Below, piece by piece: positions 35,438-46,711 of a stretch of 64,000 nucleotides of DNA; position 1 is the stretch's first letter; each line of letters opens with the position of its first letter. Source of the stretch: Cycas panzhihuaensis (lineage: Eukaryota > Cycadophyta). Position numbers and translations under genes: made by a program. Location of the stretch: positions 62,131,741 to 62,195,740 of the forward strand of contig CM041465.1 in the NCBI GenBank assembly GCA_023213395.1, in the 5' to 3' direction. The notes beneath the pieces are model-generated. The model saw nothing but the letters and a program-made list of their open reading frames with translations, made no database searches and was not told where the DNA came from.

Positions 35438-36069
35438 TGTTGAGACGACAAGGTCCCAATAACCTGAAACTACCATAAAAATCTAAACTATTTTATAACT
35501 GGTTACAAGAATTGAAACTAAAATTTAACATGTAAGTTCTTAAATTAGAGATAATACAATAAAATGAATAAGAAAGTGAAGCATCACATACACACCTAAT
35601 ATAATGTGGTAAAACCCTAACACTGTGCTAGGGAAACATCTAGATAGAAAAGATATTGATCTTTATTATCAAAGAATGAAGAAATGTACATAATCTATAG
35701 TTGAATACTCATAGTAACAACAACTAGCTACCCAAATATTCAAAGTATATCTAATACATCAAACACCATTAACACATAATGAAAAAACACCCTAAATCAG
35801 GCTATATAAGAGAGTCATACAAAGCACAAATCTTGACCATAGAATCTAGGGTATTTTTAACAAATGACCCCAATTCTCTTTACAATTTAGTATGCTTTTC
35901 AGTGCTAGCTTTTTAGGTTGGGGGCTATCACCCTTGAACCCCCTCTTTGTAAGGGTGTTCCAACCTCCCTGCCCCCCTTGGAACCCCCCAAGAAAGTTAG
36001 AGGGAGAAACCGCGCTTCCAACCTGTCAAAATTTTAGCCTCCAAAATATTGTTGTCACATTATTTAACA
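35438..36069 (-). repeat. Cop-D 3' LTR (about 632 bp)
   Basis: The partner LTR is absent, so ends are inferred. The minus strand begins TGTTAAATAATGTG right after a purine-rich AAGGTAGAGT (36070-36080, plausible PPT) and ends GTCTCAACA, where homology of the flanking DNA to R1 stops. Confidence 0.7.
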
Positions 36070-36117
36070 AACTCTACCTTGATAACAATTTACCTGATAC
36101 CTTTTCTCAACCATTCA

Positions 36118-38261
36118 TCACCTTTTATGCAAACCATGAGAAGCCAAATACCATTTGAACTTCTCTAATAGTACTGGTTTTATGAACATATCAGCATAAT
36201 TCTATTTTGTATTAACCTTCTCAAGTGCTACTCCATCTACTTCCACAACCTGTCTAATAAAATGGTACTTAGGATAAATATGCTTTGTCCTATTATGATA
36301 AGTTAGATTCTTTGCTAAGTAAATGGCAATTTAACTGTCACAAAATACCTTTACCTTTTCATATTTCCTTCCAATATCAACTAATAGATGCTATGGCTAG
36401 ATTGCTTCTTTACAAGCATGTGATGCAACAACATATTCAGCTTCTGTAGTCGATAATGCAATTGTGCTCTACAATTTTGACATCTAACTAACTAGACCAT
36501 TTACAAGAGTGAATACATATCCTAAAGTAGACATTCTCTTGTCTAAATCTCCTACAAAGTCTGAATTAACATATCCACAGACCTGATTACCTATACCTCT
36601 AAAGGTGAAGCAATAGTCACTTGTGCATCTCAAATACCAAACTATACATTTCACTGCTGCCCAATATTCCTTTCCTAGATTTGCCATAAACTTGCTAACT
36701 ACATCAACTACATGTGAAATATCAGTTCTTGTACATACCATGGCATATATAAAACTTCCTACTACACTGGTATAAGGCACACAAGACATATAATCATTTT
36801 ATTCTTCATTACTATGACTCATACTTGAAGAAAGCTTAAAATGGGAAGCCAATGGGATACTCACTGGTTTAACATTTGCCATACCAAACTTGGTTAGCAC
36901 CATCTCCATATATTTCTGCTCTGATAACCATAGCTTACCATTTTCCCTATCCTTATATATCTCCTTATCTAAGATTTGTTTTACAGCTCCTAGATCCTTC
37001 ATAGTAAAAGTCCTAGCCAATTGAGCCTTTTACTTATTGATTTCTTCCATGCTCTTACTTACAACCATCATGTCATCAACATACAATACCAAGATAATGA
37101 ATAGGCCATTATTTAACAATTTAAAGTAAACACAATGATCAGACTCACTTCTTTTAAAATTTTGGCTCTCTGTGAAGGTATTAAACTTCTTATACCATTG
37201 CCTGGGTGATTGCTTCTGGCCATACAATGATTTCCTGATCCTACAAATAAGTCTTTTCCTACCATCTTGTATAAATCCTTCTGGCTGATCCATATAGATG
37301 TCCTCAGCTAAATCTCCATATAGAAAAGTCATTTTTATATCTAACTTCTCCAACTCCAAATCAAGAGAAGCTACCAATGTTAACAGAACTCAAATTAAAA
37401 CAAGTTTAACAACTGTGAAAAGATCTCATGAAAATCAATACCTACTTTTTGTGAAAATCCTTTAACCACCAGTCTTGCCCTGTATCTGTCAACCTTTCCA
37501 TCAACATCTATTTTTTTCTTAAAAAGCCACCTGCAACCAATAATCTTCCTGCTATGTGGAAGTACTACTAAGTTACATGAATTATTTTTCTTCAAAGCAT
37601 CTATCTCTTCTTGCATAGCCCTCTTCCACTTCTCAAAATGGATATCATTTACTACTTCTTGATAACATGTAGGATCACCATCATTAGAAACCAAAGTAAT
37701 ACAAATAGAAGGGTTGTACCTATCAGGTGGATGGCTAACTCATGTAGATCTTCTAAGAGTTGGTAGAGGAGTGTCCATATACTCCTATAAATCTGCTATA
37801 GATTCATCTTTAGAAAGATCTTTCTACTCTTCTATTTCTAAAGATGGTTAGGTTTCAAACTTGACCTATTGATGTTCAACTTTTTGCTCTTATTTCACTT
37901 CAACTTCTACACTATCTGATTTTAAAAAAGGAGATACATCAAATACAACATCTCTATTAATAGTGATTTTGTGGGTAGTAGGATCCCACAACTTGTATCC
38001 CTTCATACCATCTCTATCACCATAATGAACAAAGATACATCTCTTGGGTTTTGGGTCTAACTTTGAACGCTTATTTTTATCAATCAAGGCATAAGCATCA
38101 CAACAAAAAACTTTCAAATTTGAATAGTTACATGGATGTCCAGTCCATACCTCTTCAGAAATCTTGCAATCTATTATAAGTGATGGTGACATGTTTACCA
38201 AATAACAAGATGTTTGAATAGCTTCTGCCCATAAGCCGTGCTCCACTCCTGCATTACTTAG
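36118..38261 (-). pseudogene. Cop-D pol remnant (integrase C-term, RT, RNase H)
   Basis: Integrase C-terminal region at 37890-38261 (LWAEAIQTSCYLVN, CDAYALIDK-KRSKLDPK). RT covers about 36799-37694 with IDALKKNNS, GCRWLFKKKIDVDGKV, LYGDLAEDIYM, YGQKQSPRQWYKKF and LYVDDMMVVS (YVDD intact). RNase H runs from about 36484-36789 (GSFIYAMVCTRTDISH, GYVNSDF-GDLDKR) to a stop at 36118-36120 after ADMFIKPVLLEKFK. Stops and small shifts separate the blocks, so it is inactive. Confidence 0.88.
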
Positions 38262-40236
38262 TGTTTCCCAGCCATTGGGAATGAATATGGACAGGTCGAT
38301 TCAGGTAGGCTTTTCCCTTTTCACTTGTATTATTTCGTCGAAAAGGTTGACATAAGTGTTGCTTCTTTGCATGACTGTTTACTTCATTTGCGTGATTACT
38401 TTACATTTTGTTGCCTGTTCATGGTGCCTGTCATATCGTGAGCCTATGACAACCCAGTGGGACCTACCTTTCTGCAAGGTGGGCATCCCCATAGTACTAT
38501 ATGACCCTCCGTGCTATGATTCACTCATGCCTTGACCTTGAGCTCTTAACACCTCGTTCTAGAATCTTTGCTCATTAATGTTTGCTTGCCTCTGTCCACA
38601 TGCTTTCTGGACTGTCTCAGCCACTTAGACAGGAGGGCCAGCCCCTCCCAGGCCTGTCAAATCATCTCCCAAAGCTCCTGAAGCCTAGAAACCTGCCATT
38701 TTGGCTTTCTGGTCCCGCATCACAGTAAACTTAGTGGTACCACAAAGTTTACCGCGGTGCAACTATCATCAGTTATTTTTTAAAATCTGCCATGGCAATT
38801 CTCACTTTCTCCACGGAATTACCACGTGCCCTCACGTCCACCTCAGCCCTATTCGCACTATATTCGTTCACATAGGGCTGGGATGAGTATAAGTATTGAA
38901 ACCCTCATCATTTTGTGGATCTCTTAGGTCATTTTTTGCTCTCTAACACAATAATTCTTGCTACAACTCTTGCTCTCCTGCTCCTTCTGTTATAGGTGTT
39001 CTTGTGAGCTGCGTTTCACGCACCTAGGCGGGACTTGCATCTTCTTGCTTCTATAGTGGGAAGCCTCTCTCCAAGTTTCATCAAGCAATTTTGGCGTTGA
39101 TTTCTTCTCCAACTCGCCCAACAAGTGCCCGTTTCAGCTATCCGTTGGATTTCCTCCTACAAACCCTTGCAGGAGCCCTCTTCCTCGCTATTAGTAGGCC
39201 TAGATCTATCATACATCTACCCAGCAGGTCTTACAAACCTTTCCCTTCTAGTTTTATTGTAAGTTACTTCATTTTAGACCTGTTTCTCGTCTCATTTGCT
39301 TGGTTCCTTTACATTTCACCATTGCAAAGTTATTTTTCCATTATTCTTGGCTTGTTGTCTCTCAGCTCCATCTTTCTCTCCGCTAATTTTCTTGAAGAGA
39401 GAAGTGAGAGAAGAGTCCCAAGGCTAGGTGAAGAGAGTAAGACAGGGAAACCCCCCTTTTTAGTCCTTCTCTCTAAGGGTAATCCCTTCCCACCTTCTCT
39501 TCTTTTACTCTATGCTCTTCTTGAGATTATTAGGAGAGATTGAGCCCTAGGCCAGCGCTAGACTATCAACATACATAGCCCCTTACTGCATTGATCCCAG
39601 GTCTTCTCGCATCTTGTTTGGACCCCCATAGCATCCTCCTTATTGTTGGGTACCCCTTGACATCATTAGTGAGGGTTTGTGCACCAGATTATTACCCATA
39701 GTAACTCCATGCCTTGCATACTTCCCAACGTTGTGTTGCTCTTTTCTTGATATCTCTTGGCTATCCTTAATGACCCTTACCACTATATTGTTGTGCTTGC
39801 AAGATGTGTGGAGAATTCAATGGAGGGTTAGCCATCCTCATGCTTCCCTTGCTCCATTTTTGCTTGATGTTTAGCTTTACTTGAGAGAGGGTCTTTGGAG
39901 CTTGTTGCAGCAACTATTTCTTTTTAACAGCCTAACATTGACAGCACTTATATATACTTGCATATACATAGTTTATCTCTTGCAGCCCCTTCTTGAAAGG
40001 GATAAGTTTGTGCATGTGCAAGTTGCCACAGTGTTCTTGCAAAGGTGCAAAGCGCTCGAATCCAAGGTTCTTTGTTTTACTCTTTGCTTTCGCTCCTTTC
40101 CTTTCACTTTCTTTTCGCAAAGGGGAAAGTAAGGAAGCCCCCCAATCATCTGTGGGTAGATGAGGATATACGTGGCATGTGGGTGAGGTCTTCCATCAGC
40201 CACTACATCTTCTAGGTACGTACTTTCCTCCTTTTG
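38262..40236 (+). repeat. Gyp-1 left LTR, part 1
   Basis: Starts TGTTTCCCAGCCATTGGGAATG and aligns with 53919 onward (TGTTTCCCCACTATTGGGAATG). No host gene; ORFs here (for example 39091-39543) match nothing and reflect the GC- and CT-rich LTR. Confidence 0.88.
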
Positions 40237-40444
40237 TGTGAAAATCCTTTGAAGAGGAACAAATTCACTCTCTCAATGTCTTTTATTGATGATACATTGT
40301 ACATATATATACAAGTACAAGGTGGGTACAATTGGCAACCGCTCAACTATGTAACACCACTTGTCATCTTGAGAAAGGAGAGAAAGGGGGTACATGACCC
40401 TTACATTAAATATTATAACCTAAGGTAAAACATTACTTTTTACA
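40237..40444 (-). repeat. Cop-E 3' LTR (208 bp)
   Basis: Plus-strand ends are TGTGAAAATCC and TTTTTACA; it aligns without length change with 45620-45827. Confidence 0.95.
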
Positions 40445-40463
40445 CCCCCTCTTAATGTTTTAT

Positions 40464-43400
40464 CTATCTTAACCCTAGTAAGTTTCTAAAAGCCTTGAAT
40501 TTCTCTTTCCCAAGAAGTTTAGTGAGCATATCAGCAATTTGATCTTCTGACGGACAATGTTGAAGTTCAATTTCTTTATTCTGTACCTTTTCCCTGATAA
40601 AATAATGATGTACTTTAATATGCTTTGTTCTGACATGTAGAACAGGATTCTTCATCATTTTTATGGTACTCTGATTGTCACAAAATATTCGAGTAGATAT
40701 TATTTGTTCTTCTCCTAGTTCTTTTAGTAGTTGTCTAATCCATATCCCTTCACAAGCTGCGTTGACTGCTGACTTATATTCTACTTCTGTTGATAACAAT
40801 GCAACCGTTGACTATTTTTTACTGCTCCATGAGATCAAGGATTTTCCAAGGAAGAAACAATACCCTGATGTTGATTTTCTATCTGTTTTGTCTCGACCTA
40901 GTCGAATCACGAGAGACACATTAATTGTGTCGTTCTCTTTATTATATCTCAAGCCAAGATTCATGGTTCCCTTCAAGTAACACAAGATTCTTTTTGTAGC
41001 ATTCCAATGTGGGATTTTAGGATTTTCCATGAATCTAGAGATCAACCCTATAGCGTATGATATATCAGGTCATGTGGCTGTGAGATAGATTAAGCTTCCA
41101 ACTAATTGTCTATATTGTGTGGCATCAACTGAAGCTGCATCTTATTCTGCAATCAACACAATCCCTATTTCCATTAGTGTATTGACACTATTACAATTCT
41201 CCATTCCAAAATTGGTCAGCAAGTTCTTTACATACTTTGTTTGTGAGAGAGTAATGGAAGAATTGTTTTGTTTAACTTCTATTCCAAGGTAGTAATGCAG
41301 CATTCCTAAATCTGTCATTTCAAATACATTTTCAAACTTATCTTTGATAAATGCTATTGAATTTTTGTCATCTCCAGTGATGAACATGTCATCCACATAT
41401 ACTACAACAATGGAGATAGATCCTGAATTACCTTTCACATACAGACTATGATCAGATTCACATTGATGAAAACCATTTTCTATTAAGTATGAGTCTAATT
41501 TAGCATACCAAGCTCTTGGAGCTTGTTTAAGCCCATACAATGCCTTCTTCAGTTTGCAAACCATATTTTTCTATCCTACTTTTATGTATCCTTCTGGTTG
41601 ATACATATATGCCTCTTCCTAAAGGTCTCCATTCAAGAATGCACTTTTGACGTCCATTCGATAGATTTCCCAACCTTTTTGGGCAGCAAGAGCAATCACT
41701 GTTCTTACCATATTCAATTTTTCCACAGGTGAAAACATTTCTTCATAATTGATCCCTGCTATTTGAGTATATCCTTTTGCTAGCAGCCTAGCCTTGTATT
41801 TTTCTACTTCTCCATTTGGCTTCTCTTTTATCTTATACCTATTTATAGTTTACAATGGGTTTATCTGCTAGAATTGGGACGAGGTCCCATGTCTTGTTAT
41901 TTTATATGGCTTCAATTTCATCATCTATTGTAATTCTCCAATTTTGGAAACTACTGGCTTCTTTATAAGAGTTTGGTTCAATGGAACAAATCAAAGCCTG
42001 AGGTTTCTGTGATCTTGTTCGATGTTCAAATTTATCTCCTTTTATTTCTTCAAGAGTTTTAAGATACCACCTTGGTACCTTTTTTGAGGTGCATTCTTAT
42101 AACGATTTTTCTTCATCTCTGGAGTTAGAGCTGCTGTCTGATTCAAAGTTGCAACTACTAGTTAGTTGCTTATTTGGATTCTCATTTTTTGAAGAATCTT
42201 CTCCTGTCTCAATTCTTTCTAAAGTTATATCTGACCTGCCTTCCAACTGGTCAGGATATATATGCGAATGATCTTCATTAGTTTGTATTGTTGTATCAAT
42301 GTTTTCCTTTTTCTCGTCAAAAATTACATCCCTACTGATATAAAGCTTATCTATTTTTGGATCCATGCACCTGTAAGCTTTTTAATGGTGGCTATATCCA
42401 ACCATTATGCATTCAATACTTTTATTATCTAATTTGACTCTCTTCTTATCTGGAATATGAACATAGGCCTTGCAACCAAATATTTTCAAATGGCTTAAAT
42501 CAGGTTTGTGTCCTGACTAGGCTTCTTCGGGAGTTATATTGTCTAAGGACTGAGTAGGGCTTCTGTTGATCAAATATGCAGCTGTATGTACAGCTTCTAC
42601 CCAATATTTTTTGACTAAATATTTACTATTTAGCATGAAATGGGCCATTTCTATAATTGTTCTATTCATTCTTTCTGCTACTCCATTAGATTGAGGTGTA
42701 TACGGAGTTGTAAACTGTCTTTGAATTCCATGTGTTTTGCAGAAATGAATAAATTCATTAGACATAAACTCACCACCTCTATTAGAACAAACATATTTGA
42801 TCCTTTAACCGCGTTCCAATTCACTTACAACTTTAAATTCTTTAAAATATCCAAATGTTTCTGATTTACTAGATATAAAGTACACCCAAACTTTTCTGGA
42901 AAAATCATCAATGAAGGTCAAGAAATGCCTCAATCCATTTGTCTAGATGGGCGAAAAAGGACCACATAGGTCAGTGTGTATTAATTCCAATTTGCATTGT
43001 GTGTGCCATGTACTCTTTGAAAATGGAGTTCTGTGTTGCTTTCCCATCATACAACTTTTACATATAAAATGGTTAAATGAGATATCTGGTAGACCATTCA
43101 CCATGTTATATTTTTTTAATCTTTATAATCTATCATGAGAGATATGACCATACTTCAAATGCTAAGTTTCATTATTATCAGTGCTATTTGCAGTAAAAGA
43201 TTTTACATCAGAAATCATTTTGGTGAGGCCTTTGTCAGGCATTACAGGAGTTGAAAGGAGTTTATACAACCTATTATATTTTTCTCCTTTAGCTATAACT
43301 GTCCCATTTCTTTTCATATCAAGAATATAACAATATCCATATTCATCGAATATTGTTCTTAACTTTTTATCACTCAATTGTGGCGGCGGAAGATTCTTTT

Positions 43401-44595
43401 TAATTCTAGGTACAGAAAAGACATTGCCAATACATTGAATCTTTCCATCGATGCATATCGCAATTTATCCTATTCCCCTTATGTGTAAGGGAAAATTATC
43501 TCCTAACTCAACAGAAGTGTTGCATTCATAGGGTTTGATGATTTCAAACCATTCTTTGACTCCTGTCATGTGATGTGAGGCACCTGAGTCTATATACCAA
43601 TTTTCCGTTGCACTTGCATTTACTGTCAAGGCTGCAATAAAGGCAATTTTAATTTCTTCTTCTGGTATGTCCTTTTCTTTGCTATAATTTCCAAATACCT
43701 GTTGTTTTCCTTTTTGCAGTTCTGCACGTTTCTAGTAGCACTGATACTGTTAGTGACCTGTTTGGCTATAGTGATAATAAACATCAAAAGCTCTACAATT
43801 ACTTAATAAGTGACTTGGTTTTCTTCAATTAAAGCATACTCTTGCATCTCGAGATGGATTGTTGTTCATTCTTCCTCATCCTCTTCCTTCCATCCAACGT
43901 CCCCTATGACTTGCTAGTGTTCTTCCTCTTGATCTGGGATTAAATTGTCCTCTTCCTCTGCCTCCTATCTGAAGTTTTAAAATAAGAGCATCTTCAATTT
44001 CTAACTCTTCTTCATACCTTTGATTTCTCTCCTCTTATACATACATATGTCCTGTCAAAGTGTCAAAAGACATTGTGGCAGTATGTCCTCCTCCTGTCAA
44101 CATATTCACCATGTTATCAAAGGACTTTGGAAGTTTATTAAGCACCAGATGAATTAGTTCTATGTCTGTTAACTTCTCTCCTGCTATGAGAAGAGCAGTT
44201 TTAATGCTAGTTAACTTGGTTAAGAAATCTAACACAGTTTGTCCCTCTCTCATTTTCAATTTATAAAGCTCTTCTCTTAATGCCACAATTCTGGCTTCAT
44301 TTTTCCTTCTAAACATCGAAGTCATAACTTTCCATATTTCATTTACATTTTCTAGGCCATCTACATAAACTAGTACTGAGTCAGAAATCGAGAGTTTGAG
44401 GACTGACACAGCAACATTATTCCTTTCCTCCCAACTAGTCAAATATGTTGCATCGGCAGGCTGTTTTTCATCCCCATTAGTGATTTTCTAGGTCCGTTTT
44501 GCTCTCAATAGTCCTTCAATCTTGATTTTCCAGACACTAAAGTTCATTTCAGTAAGTTTCTCACTTTCATTAAGTGAACCTGTAGAGGAGGCCAT
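40464..44595 (-). pseudogene. Cop-E gag-pol polyprotein remnant
   Basis: Starts at ATG 44595 (MASSTGSLNESEKL, NFSVWKIKIEGLL), typical of Tnt1-like gag; TAG replaces a likely Trp codon soon after (AKRT*KI). UBN2 gag at 44035-44442 is open. The zinc knuckle near 43795-43840 has TGA in place of its second Cys (CFN*RKPSHLLSNC). Protease DSGASHHM is at about 43560-43600. Integrase lies at about 42440-43150, including the C-terminal VAERMNRT-like segment at 42517-42765. RT spans about 41050-42050 with YGLKQAPRAWYAK and VVYVDDMFITG (41142-41564). RNase H is at 40464-41045, including STEVEYKSAVNAACE and CDNQSTIKM. Large blocks are open, but several stops remain. Confidence 0.92.
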
Positions 44596-44657
44596 TATTA
44601 AGGGTAATTGGAAACAAAAAAACTGAATTTAATTGTCTGTACAGCCTATTATATGGG

Positions 44658-45068
44658 ATTCCGTGCAGAATTGAAGTTGTACAGAATAAGACAAAATTGG
44701 TCTTAAAAGAGAGCTCTCGTAAATTGGTATCTGGATCTATGATTATTTTCTTGAATGAGCTTTAGATGTGAGAGAAAAAGCCTGCTGTTCAGAAATTCTG
44801 TGCAGTACTAAAGTTGTGTGGAATAAGATGAAATTAGTCTTAAAACAGAGAGCTCGCAAATGGGTATCTAGATCTATGAAAATTTTCTTGAATGAGCTTC
44901 AGATGTGAGAGAAAAAGCCTGCTGTATAGAAATTCTATGCGGTACTAAAGTTGTATGGAATAAGACAAAATTGGTCTTAAAAGAGAGATCTCGCAAATGG
45001 GTATCTGAATCTATGATTATTTTCTTGATTGAGCTTCAGATGTGAGAGAAAATACCAGACGGAGGAGA
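44658..45068. repeat. 137 bp tandem repeat, three units, in the Cop-E leader
   Basis: Units start ATTC(C/T)GTGC at 44658, 44795 and 44932, each running to AGATGTGAGAGAAAA. They lie between the primer site and gag in the untranslated leader. Confidence 0.92.
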
Positions 45069-45607
45069 AAATCCACGCCCAAGGGTTTTTGGCTTTTTTT
45101 AAAAAAACTTCAGAAAAAACTCTTTGAATCCATACAAGGAATCACCGAAAACCTTCGTCTATAGATTAGAAAGGATTTAAGTACTTGTACCAAGGATTTT
45201 GACTAAAAATTTTTGAAAAAAATTGCTGAGAGAAGGCTCCAAACCCGCGTGCCTATTCTTTGGCCTGAAATTGGGTCAAAATGACTCTGAATGATCTCGT
45301 CGTAGAAGAGAAAAATGTAGAGGAGGCTTTGATCTTCGATCTGGGTAAGTTTCATTGAATTCTGATGACATCAATTTTTGACATTCGTATAAGTCCGTAC
45401 AGGTCCATACAATTCCGTGCAATCGCAAAAAAAAAGACATACAATTCTTCTTTCAACTTTGCCTGGACAAATTTATCTTCACATAATAGATTCTTGTAAT
45501 AACTATATGTCTTCTTCTCCTTTTAATGAATCCCTAACTGTCTGTCTTCTTCTCCTTTTAATGAATCCCAGATTTGCTTCTTAACAGGTAGGAGGACCAA
45601 AGGGCCT

Positions 45608-45619
45608 GCTCTGATACCA
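45608..45619 (-). other. Cop-E primer binding site (tRNA-iMet)
   Basis: The minus strand reads TGGTATCAGAGC adjoining the LTR. Confidence 0.95.
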
Positions 45620-45827
45620 TATAAAAATCCTTTGAAGAGGAACAAATTCACTCTCTCAATATCTTTTATTGATGATACATTGTACATATATATATAAGTA
45701 CAAGGTGGGTATAATTGGCAACCGCTCAACTATGTAATACCACTTGTCATCTTGAGAAAGGAGAGAAAGGGGGTACATGACCCTTACATTAAATATTATA
45801 ACCTAAGGTAAAACATTAACTTTTACA
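45620..45827 (-). repeat. Cop-E 5' LTR (208 bp)
   Basis: Its outer terminal TG...CA pair is altered at the primer side (plus strand TATAAAAATCC where the other LTR has TGTGAAAATCC). Confidence 0.95.
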
Positions 45828-45832
45828 TTTTG

Positions 45833-46547
45833 CCCCTGCTTCTCTTTTTGCACTTTTATTTGAGATCTATGTGTTAGTTAAGTAGGTTACATATAAAAGT
45901 GAAAGGGAAAATAATATCTTTTACTTATATTTTCATATTTACACATCACGCACCCAACTCTCGTAAGAAAAGGACCCATAGGAGATTTGCCCTTTCCTTT
46001 TCCTTGGCTTGCAAAATCTACCTTGCCCCTTTCGACTCACCCCTACTTGGTATTGTTTACTTGCACACGTGATACCCATCCTTGTTTCATTTCTTGTTTT
46101 TTTTCTGAATCATTAAGGGAGATTTTGGTTTGGTTGTCTGTTCTCACTTCCCTCCTCCATTCTTGACTCTATTTACCTGGTCAAATAACCAAGAAGATCC
46201 TAGCCACATCGTAGGCTATCGCCTACCTTGTTTTGCTCGTTTCCCTCCATCATAGGGAAACCCTTGAGGATTCCTTTCCTCTCCTTCCGGCCATCCAAGG
46301 GTAGGAGGACCTTCCTCTTAAGTCCATCCGGCCTACCTCTCTCACTTTCCCTCTTTCTCTTCGAGATAGAGGACCACTCCAAGGTAGTTGGGTATCATCC
46401 GCAGGTCCCAAACTCGCGCTTCGGTGCACGGGGTACCCTATGTGGTACTTGCTTCACTTGTAGGTTTTCTCACCTGCATTCTCAATACCAATATCGATTA
46501 GCATCATTCCTACCTAGCTAGGTGATTATCCCGTAGACACGCATCCA
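45833..46547 (+). repeat. Gyp-1 left LTR, part 2
   Basis: Resumes the LTR interrupted at 40236 and aligns with about 55925-56638, for example GGTAGTTGGGTATCATCCGC at about 46383 and 56475. Ends at GCATCCA. About 83% identical to the middle LTR over an 80-base stretch counted by eye. Confidence 0.85.
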
Positions 46548-46570
46548 CTAGCGACCATACTGGGGACTTG
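46548..46570 (+). other. Gyp-1 primer-site region
   Basis: CTAGCGACCATACTGGGGAC resembles the GGCGACTCC-CTGGGGAC context found after the LTR of plant Tat/Athila elements. The matching region of Gyp-2 is CTGGTGATCATACTAGGGAC (about 56639). The tRNA used is not certain. Confidence 0.55.
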
Positions 46571-46711
46571 CTAGTAAGGGAGATAGTTCCTCTCCCTTCC
46601 TATTGATATTACTACCTTCTAGTGGTCTCCTCCACTTCATCTTTTGTTGGGAAGCCCCCAACACACTCACTTTGCATCCTTTCCTTCTTCTAAAGTATTA
46701 GCAAGTTTTGT

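Larger units (their letters stand above)
35438..38261 (-). mobile_element. Cop-D: 3' half of a Ty1/copia retrotransposon, cut by the gypsy array
   Basis: The left end is an LTR; to its right come RNase H, RT and the integrase C-terminal region, all on the minus strand. The element stops abruptly at 38261, inside the conserved LSNAG...LWAEA segment of integrase, where the gypsy LTR begins. The gag, protease, first half of integrase and 5' LTR are not in the window; they should lie beyond the right end of the gypsy array. The protein is of a different Copia group from Cop-A/B/C (KILDKEI-RDREN-KLWLSE-KY type). Confidence 0.9.
40237..45827 (-). mobile_element. Cop-E: Ty1/copia retrotransposon inserted in the gypsy LTR
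   Basis: Two 208 bp LTRs (40237-40444 and 45620-45827), target duplication TTTTG at 40232-40236 and 45828-45832, initiator-Met primer site and purine tract (minus CATTAAGAGGGGG beside 40444). LTRs differ at about 8 of 208 sites, six of them C/T or G/A, so it is the youngest datable insertion here. Short LTRs and the protein resemble the Tnt1-type Copia group. Confidence 0.96.

Noticed and set aside
39091-39543. 150-codon hydrophobic ORF inside the gypsy left LTR
   Set aside because: The matching part of the middle LTR does not keep the frame, the translation has no family resemblance, and CT-rich LTR DNA yields Leu/Ser/Phe-rich ORFs by chance.
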